A stretch of DNA of 64,000 nucleotides from Brevundimonas sp. G8 (GTDB lineage: Bacteria > Pseudomonadota > Alphaproteobacteria > Caulobacterales > Caulobacteraceae), in NCBI RefSeq assembly GCF_902506205.1, contig NZ_LR732816.1, positions 967,975 to 1,031,974 of the forward strand, read 5' to 3'. Below the pieces are notes generated by a model. That model was not told the DNA's origin. It did not search any database and was given only the letters and a program-made list of their open reading frames with translations. Positions 7,669 through 15,557 of the stretch are shown here, piece by piece; position 1 is the stretch's first letter, and each line of letters begins with the position of its first letter. A program made the translations under genes and the position numbers.

Positions 7669-8355
7669 CTAAGGCTGCAGCCGGTATCCGCCCGCGTCGG
7701 TCAACAGCAGGCGTGCGTGGCCCGGCTCCGGCTCGATCTTCTGGCGCAGACGATAGATGTGGGTTTCCAGCGTGTGGGTCGTGACCCCGGCGTTATAGCC
7801 CCAGACTTCGGTCAGCAGTTCTTCGCGCGATACCGACTTGGCGCCGGCGCGGTAGAGGTATTTCAGGATATTGGTTTCCTTCTCGGTCAACCGCACCTTC
7901 TTGCCCTTGGCGTCCATCAGCACCTTGGCGGCGGGCCGGAACTCGTAAGGCCCGATCGAGAAGACCGCGTCCTCCGACTGCTCGTGGCTGCGCAGATGGG
8001 CGCGGATGCGGGCCAGAAGCACCGCGAACCGGAAGGGCTTGGTGACATAGTCGTTCGCGCCGGCGTCCAGGCCCAAGATGGCGTCGGCGTCGGCCGACTG
8101 GGCCGTCAGCATGATGACCGGGGTCGAGACCCCGTCCTTGCGCAACAGGCGACAGGCCTCGCGGCCGTCCATGTCGGGCAGGTCCACGTCCAGCAGGATC
8201 AGGTCGGCGCGGATCTCGCGCCCCATGCGCACTCCATCGGTCGCGGTGGCGGCCTGCTGGGTCTTGAACTCCTCGTGCAGATTCAACTGCTCGGCCAAGG
8301 CCTCGCGCAGGTCGTCGTCGTCGTCGATGATCAGAATGGTCTTTGGCGTGGGCAT
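7669..8355 (-). CDS. OmpR/PhoB-family response regulator transcription factor (orphan)
   Basis: The 228-residue protein has an N-terminal receiver domain: acidic pocket DDDDD at residues 11-15, phospho-acceptor Asp in LLDVDLPDMDG near 57, and the conserved Lys in TKPF near 107. A C-terminal winged helix follows, with recognition region THTLETHIYRLRQKIE near 195-210. It should bind DNA after phosphorylation. No histidine kinase is encoded in this window, so the partner lies elsewhere. It is convergent with the yczE-like gene and separated by 80 nt from yggS on the same strand. Target genes cannot be inferred from sequence. Confidence 0.92.
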   Translation of the reverse strand: MPTPKTILIIDDDDDLREALAEQLNLHEEFKTQQAATATDGVRMGREIRADLILLDVDLPDMDGREACRLLRKDGVSTPVIMLTAQSADADAILGLDAGANDYVTKPFRFAVLLARIRAHLRSHEQSEDAVFSIGPYEFRPAAKVLMDAKGKKVRLTEKETNILKYLYRAGAKSVSREELLTEVWGYNAGVTTHTLETHIYRLRQKIEPEPGHARLLLTDAGGYRLQP

Positions 8356-8435
8356 GAGCAGACAATGGCGAGGCTTGGCCCCCGCGCCAAGGCTTGGGGG
8401 TGCGAATTCACATCGGGTTACGGCTTAGAGGGGCT

Positions 8436-9134
8436 TTAAGGTCGATTTCGTTCCCCGAACAACGCGGTTCCGACCCGCACATGGGTCGCGCCGCACCGGA
8501 TCGCGGTCTCGTAATCGCCGCTCATCCCCATCGACAGGACCGACAGACCGCTTCGTTCGGCCAAGCCGCGCAACATCTCGAAATGCGGCTCCGGGTCCTG
8601 ATCCGCCGGGGGAATGCACATCAAGCCCTCGATGTTCAGTCCGTAGGTCTGGCGCGCCGCCGCGATCAGGGCGTCGGCCGCATCGGGCAGGACGCCGGCC
8701 TTCTGAGGCTCCGCGCCGGTGTTGACCTGGACCAGGACGCGCGGCGATCGGCCCCGCCGCTCGGCCGCCTGGGCCAGGGCGCGGGCCAGCTTCTCGCGAT
8801 CCAGGGTTTCGATCACGTCGAACAGATCGACGGCGTCCTCGGCCTTGTTGGTTTGCAATGGCCCGATCAGCCGCAATTCCAGATCCGAGACCGCGCCGCG
8901 TCGCTCGGCCCACCGGCCCTGCGCCTCTTGCACCCGGTTCTCGCCGAAAATCCGTTGGCCTGTCCCCAGGATCGCGTCGATGGCCTCGGGCGGCTGGGTC
9001 TTTGACACGGCGGTCAGGGTCACCGCCGCTGGGTAACGGCCAGCCGAGCGGCAGGCGGCGTCGACGCGGGCGCGAACGGCGGCGACCCTTTCGGCGATGG
9101 ACGACGGAGGTAAAGCGGGGGAAGAAGAGGTCAT
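8436..9134 (-). CDS. yggS: YggS family pyridoxal phosphate homeostasis protein
   Basis: This 232-residue single-domain TIM-barrel PLP-binding protein keeps PLP and amino-acid/keto-acid pools balanced. The PLP lysine is in TAVSKTQP (near residue 45), and FGENRVQEA, the LIGPLQTNK motif and MGMSGDYETAI near the C-terminus are family signatures. The ATG overlaps the divergent ATG of the thiE-like gene within a TCATGA palindrome, so its promoter must lie inside that gene or the start is further in. The 35-residue N-terminal part is normal for the family. Confidence 0.9.
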   Translation of the reverse strand: MTSSSPALPPSSIAERVAAVRARVDAACRSAGRYPAAVTLTAVSKTQPPEAIDAILGTGQRIFGENRVQEAQGRWAERRGAVSDLELRLIGPLQTNKAEDAVDLFDVIETLDREKLARALAQAAERRGRSPRVLVQVNTGAEPQKAGVLPDAADALIAAARQTYGLNIEGLMCIPPADQDPEPHFEMLRGLAERSGLSVLSMGMSGDYETAIRCGATHVRVGTALFGERNRP

Positions 9135-9789
9135 GATCCTGCCGGCCGGTTACAGCGACGATGCGCGCGCGCTCTGGGATGCGGCGACCGCTCTAAACCG
9201 CGCCGCCGCTGCTGTCAGCCCGCAGGTCGCCGGCCTGCCGCCGCTGCTGTTCTTCACAGATCCCGACCGCACGCCTCGCCCGTGGGAGACGGCGCGTCGC
9301 CTGCCGCCCGGATCGGCGGTGGTCTATCGCGCGTTCGGCGCGGCCGACGCGGTTGAAACCGGCCTGCGTCTGCGCACAGCGACGGCGGATCGTGGGGTGA
9401 AACTGCTGGTCGGGCTGGATGCCGATTTAGCAGAAGCGATTTCGGCCGACGGGCTTCACCTGCCCGAGCGTGAGGCGGCGCAGGCATTAGCCGTTCGTGC
9501 AGCCCGGCCCGACTGGATCCTGACGGCCGCCTGGCATGGGGCGCAAGACCCCTGGACCCAGGGCCTCGACGCCCTGATCCTGTCGCCGGTTTTCCCCGCA
9601 GGCGGAACCTCGGCCGACAAGCCATCGATCGGTCTCATTGAATTCAGACGCCGGTGCCTCAACGCCGGCCTCCCGATCTACGCCCTGGGTGGGATCGGAC
9701 CGGACAACGCCGCATCACTGATCGGAACGGGCGCCTGCGGCTTAGCCGGCGTCGGCGCAATCAAGTCGGCGTTTCGCGCAGATGGCTAG
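9133..9789 (+). CDS. thiE: thiamine phosphate synthase / TenI family protein
   Basis: The 218-residue TIM-barrel protein resembles ThiE/TenI, which join HMP-pyrophosphate and thiazole phosphate or aromatise the thiazole. Motifs are SADGLHLPE (like GxDGVHLGQ), LILSPVFPAGG and the phosphate-binding YALGGIGPDNA near residue 184. The helical N-terminus is longer than minimal ThiE. No other thiamine gene is nearby, so ThiE and TenI functions cannot be separated. The start at 9133 is chosen because it is the first ATG after GGGGGAAGAAGAGG; it overlaps the divergent yggS ATG by 2 nt. Confidence 0.75.
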   Translation: MILPAGYSDDARALWDAATALNRAAAAVSPQVAGLPPLLFFTDPDRTPRPWETARRLPPGSAVVYRAFGAADAVETGLRLRTATADRGVKLLVGLDADLAEAISADGLHLPEREAAQALAVRAARPDWILTAAWHGAQDPWTQGLDALILSPVFPAGGTSADKPSIGLIEFRRRCLNAGLPIYALGGIGPDNAASLIGTGACGLAGVGAIKSAFRADG

Positions 9790-9823
9790 AGTAGCTCTCG
9801 GGTCGAACCGGAGGGCTGAGACC

Positions 9824-10207
9824 TCAAAACTTGAAGATGGTTTCCAAACGCACGCGCGGCTGGGCGCGGCCGTTGGTTTCCGGTGCACGGGCCGGGTCGG
9901 CCTCAGGCGAGCCAACAGCCGCGGCTGCGCCGACGCGAAGACGGTCGTTCAGACGGTAATAGGCGCCGGCTTCGACATCGCCCCAGTCGGTCTCCCGACC
10001 GACGGGCTGGTTCAGGTTGAAGTCCAGACCCCAGCGGCCATTGTCATTCAGGCGCAGACCACGGCGTTGAGGAGCGGGGGCGTTGCGCTGGGCGGCCTGG
10101 GCCTCCGACAGCGACACGGTCGGCGACGCGCTCTGGGCAAGCGCCGACGTCGACACGGCAAGCGCCGCCGTCGTCATCACCACAGCCAGGAAACCACCGA
10201 ACCGCAT
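9824..10207 (-). CDS. ntrZ: NtrZ-like periplasmic regulatory protein
   Basis: This 127-residue protein has a signal peptide (MRFGGFLAVVMTTAALAVSTSALAQ) followed by a short mature region containing the pattern GRWGLDFNLNQPVGRETDWGD, AGAYYRLNDRLRVGAA and the terminal LETIFKF. I recognise this as the Caulobacter NtrZ type, a periplasmic modulator of the NtrY-NtrX two-component system. The start at 10207 is supported by GAAGGA 7 nt upstream, rather than a longer in-frame start at 10246. The C-terminal aromatic residue and beta pattern also resemble small outer-membrane proteins, the main alternative. ntrY/ntrX are not in the window. Confidence 0.62.
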   Translation of the reverse strand: MRFGGFLAVVMTTAALAVSTSALAQSASPTVSLSEAQAAQRNAPAPQRRGLRLNDNGRWGLDFNLNQPVGRETDWGDVEAGAYYRLNDRLRVGAAAAVGSPEADPARAPETNGRAQPRVRLETIFKF

Positions 10208-10573
10208 ACCAAATCCTTCAAACCCCGCCGTGACGCGGCGTTTCAACCCTGAACCGACCTTATATGGTCGTGAGCCAGGCGATTAGACACCGGGTGTCCT
10301 CGCGGTCAACGGAATGAGCGCCCGATAACAAGGTTCCCCGTCATTGTTGTCGGCGCATGTGTCTCAAGCGTCACGGGATTTGGTCTGAATCCCGTCCGTT
10401 GACATGGTCCCGTCGCAAAACAGCGCGACGCCGGACGTGACCGGCGCAGACTTCGCCTTGTCATCGCCCCTTTTCACCGTGTTATAGAGCCACGCAGTCG
10501 GCATTCTTCCTTTGGCCGTGCGCGCGTGTGGGCGAGGGCTTGCACGTCCCTGAGTTTACGGAGACTTCTCTTG
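10208..10573. other. 366-nt divergent intergenic region with several inverted repeats
   Basis: No coding signal is seen between the ntrZ-like and DUF3576 genes. The region holds the palindrome GACACCGGGTGTC (10286-10298), a 7-bp inverted repeat CGGGATT/AATCCCG (10374-10394), a perfect TTGACA at 10399-10404 without a matching -10, and a 6-bp repeat CGTCGC/GCGACG (10411-10430). These are possible operators or a short RNA, but none is conclusive. Confidence 0.4.
10458..10487 (+). promoter_or_regulatory. possible sigma70-type promoter for the DUF3576 gene
   Basis: TTGTCA (10458-10463) and TTATAG (10482-10487) are separated by 18 nt, placing transcription start near 10495, about 80 nt before the DUF3576 start codon. 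Confidence 0.35.
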
Positions 10574-11038
10574 ATGAGCCTCAACAAGGCCCTGGTTCGG
10601 AACGTCGCGGTCGTCCTGGTCTCGGGCGTGGCCCTTGGCGCGTCCCTGTCGGCCTGCTCGAGCATTCCCTTCGTCGGCGGCAAGAAGTCTGCGCCCAAGA
10701 CGAACGTGCAACAGGGCATCGGCGTCAACGCCTTCCTGTGGCGCGCCTCGCTCGACACCCTCAGCTTCATGCCGCTGCTGACCGCCGATCCGTGGGGCGG
10801 CGTCATCAACTACGACTGGTACATCAATCCCCAGACGCCGAACGAGCGCTTCAAGGCGACCGTCTTCATCCTGGACACCCGTCTGCGCGCCGACGCGCTG
10901 AACGTCACGGTGACCAAGGAAGTGAAGGGCGCCGATGGGCAATGGACCGCCGCCCCGGTCGCCGCCCAGACCGAAGCCGATCTGGAAAACGCCATCCTGA
11001 CCAAGGCGCGCCAGCTGAACCTGTCCAACGCACGCTAA
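10574..11038 (+). CDS. DUF3576 domain lipoprotein
   Basis: The 154-residue protein has a lipoprotein signal (MSLNKALVRNVAVVLVSGVA, then LSACSS with the lipidated Cys at residue 27). It is followed by the DUF3576 core: GIGVNAFLWRASLDTLSFMPL and DPWGGVINYDWY near residues 47-82. It is probably anchored in the outer membrane with a role in envelope maintenance; function is unknown. The ATG at 10574 has GGAGA 9 nt upstream. It is immediately upstream of leuS in the same direction; this linkage with leuS-lptE-holA suggests co-transcription into the leuS leader region. Confidence 0.86.
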   Translation: MSLNKALVRNVAVVLVSGVALGASLSACSSIPFVGGKKSAPKTNVQQGIGVNAFLWRASLDTLSFMPLLTADPWGGVINYDWYINPQTPNERFKATVFILDTRLRADALNVTVTKEVKGADGQWTAAPVAAQTEADLENAILTKARQLNLSNAR

Positions 11039-11040
11039 GG

Positions 11041-11112
11041 CTGGCTGATCGCCATTCGCTTTTACTTTGGGTGCTAACGCCCTTCGGGCTACTTGAGCAC
11101 CGGTTGGCTTAG
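11041..11112 (+). CDS. putative leucine-rich leader peptide of leuS
   Basis: In the frame read from 11041 to the TAG at 11110-11112, the 17 codons from 11059 include seven Leu codons: CTT TTA CTT, then CTA, CTA CTT and TTG. None is CTG, the codon used almost everywhere else in this window. Such a run right before a leucyl-tRNA synthetase gene fits a leader peptide that measures charged tRNA-Leu. No ATG is present in frame: candidates are CTG at 11041, just after TAAGG and the DUF3576 stop, or GTG at 11071, which would keep only four Leu codons. The unclear start is the main weakness. Confidence 0.38.
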   Translation: MADRHSLLLWVLTPFGLLEHRLA

Positions 11113-11220
11113 CTTCAGTCGCCTTTCTTCGGACGGCTGAAACGCATTACTTCTTGGGCGCTGTCATCCTTCGGGCTAGTTCAGTCGGGAGGGCGTCAGC
11201 GCCCTTCTGATTTTCAGGAC
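11070..11220 (+). promoter_or_regulatory. putative attenuator leader of leuS (competing RNA hairpins)
   Basis: Three segments can pair in two ways. TTCAGTCG at 11114-11121 pairs with CGGCTGAA at 11134-11141 (8 bp, one G-U), and the same octamer TTCAGTCG occurs again at 11180-11187, able to take the same partner. The second copy is part of a 13-bp hairpin 11183-11195/11200-11212 just before leuS. Pairing 11134-11141 with 11180-11187 would open that hairpin. This is the 1:2, 2:3, 3:4 layout of transcription attenuators. GGGCGCTG (11156-11163) and CAGCGCCC (11197-11204) give another exclusive pairing. Confidence 0.5.
11183..11214 (+). terminator. terminator-like hairpin before leuS
   Basis: A 13-bp stem with three G-U pairs (11183-11195 with 11200-11212, TCAG loop) runs into a short T stretch (11211-11214). 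The T tract is brief and partly in the stem, so it may pause or attenuate rather than fully terminate; the leuS Shine-Dalgarno AGGA follows at 11216-11219. Confidence 0.4.
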
Positions 11221-11224
11221 GACT

Positions 11225-13804
11225 GTGGCCCGTTACGAACCCAAGACCGCCGAACCTCGCCAACAGGCCCGCTGGGCAGAGGCGTCCGCCTTCGTGACGA
11301 AGGACACAGGCCGTCCTAAATATTATGTGCTCGAGATGTTCCCCTACCCGTCGGGCAACATCCACATGGGCCACGCCCGCAACTATGTGATGGGCGACGT
11401 GGTCGCGCGGTCAAAGCGCGCCCAGGGCTTCGACGTGCTGCACCCCATGGGCTGGGACGCTTTCGGCATGCCGGCCGAGAACGCGGCCATGGAACGCGGC
11501 ATCCATCCCAAGGGCTGGACCTATTCCAACATCGCCACGATGCGCGAGCAGCTGAAGCTGCTGGGCCTGTCGCTGGACTGGTCGCGCGAGTTCGCCACCT
11601 GCGACCCCGAATACTACGGCAAGCAGCAGGCCTGGTTCCTTGAGCTGTATCGGCGCGGCCTGGTCTATCGCAAGGACGGGACGGTCAATTGGGATCCAGT
11701 CGACAACACCGTCCTGGCCAATGAACAGGTCATCGACGGCCGCGGCTGGCGTTCCGGCGCCCTAGTCGAGAAGCGCAAGCTGAACCAGTGGTTCCTGCGC
11801 ATCACCGACTATGCCGACGACCTGATCGACGGCCTCAAGACCCTGGACCGCTGGCCCGAGAAGGTCCGGCTGATGCAGGAGAACTGGATCGGCAAGTCCA
11901 AGGGGGCGACCCTGTGGTGGGACGTCGCCGAGGCGCCGGCCTTCCTGTCCGCCTCGCCCAAGGGCGAGCCGAACCACGCCCGCGACCCCATCGAGGTTTA
12001 TACCACCCGCCCTGACACCCTGTTCGGCGCCAGCTTCCTGGCCCTGGCCCCCGACCATCCGTTGACCAAGGCCATCGCCGAACATCGGCCGGACGTGGCG
12101 GACTTCATCAAAGCCTGCGCCCAGACCGGGACCAGCGAAGCCGACATCGAAAAGGCCGAGAAGCTCGGCGTCGATCTGGGCGTCCGCGTCCGCCATCCCT
12201 TCGATGCCGACAAGACCCTGCCCGTCTGGGCCGCCAACTTCGTCCTGTCCACCTATGGCTCGGGCGCCATCTTCGGCTGCCCCGCCCACGACCAGCGCGA
12301 CCTCGACTTCGCCCGCAAATACGACCTGCCGGTTACGCCGGTGGTCAAGCCCGACGACGCCGAGACCATCGAGATTGGGACGGAGGCCTACGTCGGTTCC
12401 GGCCGGATCTTCAACTCCGACTTCCTGGACGGGCTGGACGTCGGGGCCGCCAAGGCCGCCGCCATCGCCAAGGTCGAGGCCGCCGGCCAGGGCCGCGCCG
12501 AGACCATCTATCGCCTGCGCGACTGGGGCGTGTCGCGCCAGCGCTACTGGGGTTGCCCGATCCCGATCATCCACTGCCCGTCCTGCGGCGTGGTCGAGGT
12601 TCCCGCCGACCAGCTGCCGGTCGTCCTGCCTGACGACGTGACCTTCGACGTGCCCGGCAATCCGCTGGATCGCCATGCGACCTGGAAACACGTCAAATGC
12701 CCGTCGTGCGGCGAAGACGCCACGCGCGAGACCGACACGCTCGACACCTTCGTCGATTCCAGCTGGTATTTCGCCCGCTTCACCGATCCGACGGCCGAGG
12801 CGCCGATCGACAAGGCCGCCGCCGACCGCTGGCTGGCGGTGGATCAGTATATCGGCGGCGTCGAACATGCGGTCCTGCACCTGCTCTACGCCCGCTTCAT
12901 CACCCGCGCCCTGTCCGACGCCGGCATGTTGTCGGTGAAGGAGCCGTTCGCCGGCCTGTTCACGCAAGGGATGGTGGTCCACGAGACCTACCGCCGCGCC
13001 GACGGCGCCTGGGTCGAGCCGACCGACGTCGATCTGACCAACGACAATGGCGTCCGTTCAGCCCGACAGCTGTCGACCGGCGAGACCCTGATCATCGGCG
13101 ACATCGAGAAGATGTCCAAGTCCAAGAAGAACGTCGTCGCCCCGGCCGAAATCCTGGAAAGCCACGGCGTGGACGCCGGTCGCCTGTTCGTCCTGTCCGA
13201 CAGCCCGCCCGAGCGTGATGTGCAATGGACCCCCGGCGGCGTCGAGGGCGCCAGCCGCTTCGTCCAGCGCGCCTGGACCCTGTTCGACACCTACGATCCT
13301 GCCTTTGCCGGCGAGGACAAGGCCAACGCCGACCTGCTGCGCGAGACGCACAAGGCCATCAAGGCCGTGTCCGAAGGGGTCGAGGGTTTCCGCTTCAACT
13401 CGGCCATCGCCAAACTCTACGCCTTCGTCGCCACCATCCGCGACAACGCCCAGGCCGGCGGGGACGCCAAGCGGCAGGCCCTGTCGGCCCTAGCCCGCCT
13501 GATCGCCCCCTTCACCCCGCACCTTGCCGAGGAAGCCTGGACACGTCTGGGCGAAAGCGGGATGGTTCTGGACGCGTCGTGGCCCGTGTGGGACGCTGCG
13601 CTGGCGGCCGACGACGAGGTGGTCCTGCCCATCCAGATCAACGGCAAGCGTCGCGCGGAAATCCGCGTGCCGCGCGGCATGGAGCCCGCCGAGGTCGAGG
13701 CCATCGTCTTGGCCGACGAGACCGTGCAGGCGCGGCTGGAGGGTCTGAGCGTGAAGAAGATCGTCGTGGTCAAGGACCGCATCGTCAATCTGGTGGCCGG
13801 CTGA
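11225..13804 (+). CDS. leuS: leucyl-tRNA synthetase
   Basis: This 859-residue class I synthetase charges tRNA-Leu. The HIGH motif appears as HMGHARNY (near residue 46), the CP1 editing domain contains [10 protein letters not shown] (near 260), zinc-binding-like CPSCG motifs follow, and the KMSKSKKNV loop lies near 627. Length is typical of bacterial LeuRS. The GTG start at 11225 has AGGA 5 nt upstream and gives MARYEPK, the expected N-terminus. It overlaps lptE by 1 nt at its 3' end and forms an operon with lptE and holA. The structured leader upstream suggests leucine-dependent control. Confidence 0.98.
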   Translation: MARYEPKTAEPRQQARWAEASAFVTKDTGRPKYYVLEMFPYPSGNIHMGHARNYVMGDVVARSKRAQGFDVLHPMGWDAFGMPAENAAMERGIHPKGWTYSNIATMREQLKLLGLSLDWSREFATCDPEYYGKQQAWFLELYRRGLVYRKDGTVNWDPVDNTVLANEQVIDGRGWRSGALVEKRKLNQWFLRITDYADDLIDGLKTLDRWPEKVRLMQENWIGKSKGATLWWDVAEAPAFLSASPKGEPNHARDPIEVYTTRPDTLFGASFLALAPDHPLTKAIAEHRPDVADFIKACAQTGTSEADIEKAEKLGVDLGVRVRHPFDADKTLPVWAANFVLSTYGSGAIFGCPAHDQRDLDFARKYDLPVTPVVKPDDAETIEIGTEAYVGSGRIFNSDFLDGLDVGAAKAAAIAKVEAAGQGRAETIYRLRDWGVSRQRYWGCPIPIIHCPSCGVVEVPADQLPVVLPDDVTFDVPGNPLDRHATWKHVKCPSCGEDATRETDTLDTFVDSSWYFARFTDPTAEAPIDKAAADRWLAVDQYIGGVEHAVLHLLYARFITRALSDAGMLSVKEPFAGLFTQGMVVHETYRRADGAWVEPTDVDLTNDNGVRSARQLSTGETLIIGDIEKMSKSKKNVVAPAEILESHGVDAGRLFVLSDSPPERDVQWTPGGVEGASRFVQRAWTLFDTYDPAFAGEDKANADLLRETHKAIKAVSEGVEGFRFNSAIAKLYAFVATIRDNAQAGGDAKRQALSALARLIAPFTPHLAEEAWTRLGESGMVLDASWPVWDAALAADDEVVLPIQINGKRRAEIRVPRGMEPAEVEAIVLADETVQARLEGLSVKKIVVVKDRIVNLVAG

Positions 13805-14283
13805 TGCGTATCGCGACGGCCTTCGCGGTCCTGTCCGCCCTGGCGGTTTCCGCCTGCGGCTTCACCCCCATGTACGCCGAACCGGCCGTGGGCTCGTCCC
13901 TGCGGCGCATCGCCGTCACGACCCAAGACGACCGTCTGGGATATCGCCTGCGCGAACAGCTGGAGGACGCCCTGGCCTGGGATCGGTCCTCCACGCCCCT
14001 TTATCGCCTGACGACCCAGGTCGAGCAGAACCGCCGCTCACTGGGCCGCCGGATCGACGACACCGCCACCCGCTATGAACTGACGGTCAAGGCGACCTGG
14101 ACCCTGACGCCTGCCGCCGGCGGAACACCCGTCAGTGGGACCGAGACGGTCACCACCACATACGCAGCCGCCGACCAGCCCTATGCCGCCATCGCCGCGC
14201 AGCAGGACGGCGAGGAGCGCGCCGCCTCCGAACTGGCCCGGCTGATCCGCCTCGACCTCATGCAGGCGCTGTCGAACCCGTGA
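13804..14283 (+). CDS. lptE: LPS assembly lipoprotein LptE
   Basis: The 159-residue protein begins with a lipoprotein signal ending in SACGF (lipidated Cys at residue 18). It continues with GFTPMYAE and LGYRLREQLEDAL, matching the LptE family that plugs the LptD outer-membrane barrel and delivers LPS. Its ATG overlaps the leuS stop (TGATG), and its TGA overlaps the holA GTG start (GTGA). The leuS-lptE-holA order is common in proteobacteria and supports the call despite weak overall conservation of LptE. Confidence 0.87.
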   Translation: MRIATAFAVLSALAVSACGFTPMYAEPAVGSSLRRIAVTTQDDRLGYRLREQLEDALAWDRSSTPLYRLTTQVEQNRRSLGRRIDDTATRYELTVKATWTLTPAAGGTPVSGTETVTTTYAAADQPYAAIAAQQDGEERAASELARLIRLDLMQALSNP

Positions 14284-15332
14284 TCCTGGCCAAACGCCCC
14301 GAGATCGATCGCTTTCTGAAGGCGCCCGATCCGGCGATCCGGGCGGCGCTGATCCACGGCAAGGACCGGTCCGGCGTCGCCGAACGGGCTGAGGTTTTGT
14401 GTCGCACGGTAACGCCCGACCTGAACGACCCCTTCAACGTCACCGCACTGACCGACAGCGACATCGACGGCGATGAGACGAAGCTGGAAGAAGCCCTGAC
14501 GGCCATGTCCCTGATGGGCGGCCGCCGTCTGGTGCGGATTCGTCTGTCGACGCTGAAGCCAGGCGTGGACAAGGCCGTCGCCGCCGCGCTCAAGATCCAC
14601 GCCGAGGGCGGCTATAATCCCGACGCCATGATGGTGGTCGAGGCTGATCAGCTGGGTCGCGAGTCCGCCCTGCGAAAGGCCGCCGAAAAGGAAAACGGCG
14701 CGGTCGGCATCGTCTGCTACGAGGACGAGACCGGCGATGTCGCCCGCATGGTCCGCGAGGCCCTGGCCGCCGACAAGGTCGGTCTGACGTCCGACGCCCT
14801 GGACCGTTTCGTCGCCCGCCTGCCGCGCGAGCGGGGTTTGATGCGCCAGGAGATCGAGCGCCTGGCCCTGTTCATCGGCCCCGGCTCCGGCAAGACGCTG
14901 GATATGGACGCGCTGGAGCATCACCTGGGCGTCGAACCGGACGCCTCCCTGTCCGACGCCGCGCTTCAGGCCTTTGGCGCCCGGCCCGCCCCGGCGCAAG
15001 CGGGGCTCAGGCGCGCCTTCGCCGAGGGCGAATCCTCGGTTCTGGCCGTCCGTTCGGCCGCCATGCATCTGGGAAAACTACGCCGTATCAATATCTTGCA
15101 GGCAACCGGCGCAAACGCCAAGGAGGCCGCCAAGGCCGCCGGCGTCTTCTGGAAACAGGAGGCTGAAATGCTGCGTCAGGCGCGATCCTGGCGGCTCGAA
15201 GCGCTGGACGAGGTGCTGGACAGCATCAACACGGCCGACGTCGCCACCAAGACGACCGGAATGCCGGACCAATTGATCGCCGAACGCTTACTGCTGGAAA
15301 TCGCCGGACGAGCGCGACGGCTCGGGCTTTAA
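14280..15332 (+). CDS. holA: DNA polymerase III delta subunit
   Basis: HolA is the clamp-loader subunit that opens the beta clamp. The 350-residue length, the LIHGKDRSGVAERAE segment near residue 23 (degenerate P-loop region), the central MMVVEADQLGRESALRK and the helical C-terminal collar domain fit the family. The GTG start overlaps the lptE stop by 4 nt, so expression should be coupled. It is the last gene of the leuS operon and is convergent with a small hypothetical gene 16 nt away. Confidence 0.94.
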   Translation: MILAKRPEIDRFLKAPDPAIRAALIHGKDRSGVAERAEVLCRTVTPDLNDPFNVTALTDSDIDGDETKLEEALTAMSLMGGRRLVRIRLSTLKPGVDKAVAAALKIHAEGGYNPDAMMVVEADQLGRESALRKAAEKENGAVGIVCYEDETGDVARMVREALAADKVGLTSDALDRFVARLPRERGLMRQEIERLALFIGPGSGKTLDMDALEHHLGVEPDASLSDAALQAFGARPAPAQAGLRRAFAEGESSVLAVRSAAMHLGKLRRINILQATGANAKEAAKAAGVFWKQEAEMLRQARSWRLEALDEVLDSINTADVATKTTGMPDQLIAERLLLEIAGRARRLGL

Positions 15333-15348
15333 GCCCAAGCCCTTCTGC

Positions 15349-15531
15349 TTACCCTGGCTTCGACGCCTTACGGAACGCCGGCTGCGCCATGGCGACGTTG
15401 CGCGCGGAGACGCTCTTCTCTTCGGCCTTGGCGCCGGCCTGGGCGTTGAAACCGTGGCCCGCCTTGGCCTTCTTGGCGGCGAGCGCCTGTTTCAGCTTTT
15501 CGGCGGCGGTAGGTGTGTTGTCTTCGGTCAT
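15349..15531 (-). CDS. small hypothetical protein, lysine/alanine-rich
   Basis: This 60-residue basic protein (MTEDNTPTAAEKLKQALAAKKAKAG at the start) has no recognised domain. It is rich in Ala and Lys with one predicted helix at residues 8-24 and a disordered tail. An AGGA 7 nt before the ATG and an uninterrupted frame make it a likely real gene. It sits between holA (convergent) and parB (same strand, 26 nt upstream) and could be co-transcribed with parAB. No function is proposed. Confidence 0.58.
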   Translation of the reverse strand: MTEDNTPTAAEKLKQALAAKKAKAGHGFNAQAGAKAEEKSVSARNVAMAQPAFRKASKPG

Positions 15532-15557
15532 GCGACCATCCTAGCACATCCGGCCGT

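Noticed and set aside
11041..11225. T-box riboswitch for leuS
   Set aside because: T-boxes are essentially absent from this group, and no T-box bulge sequence (AGGGUGGNACCGCG) is present; a peptide-coding attenuator fits better.
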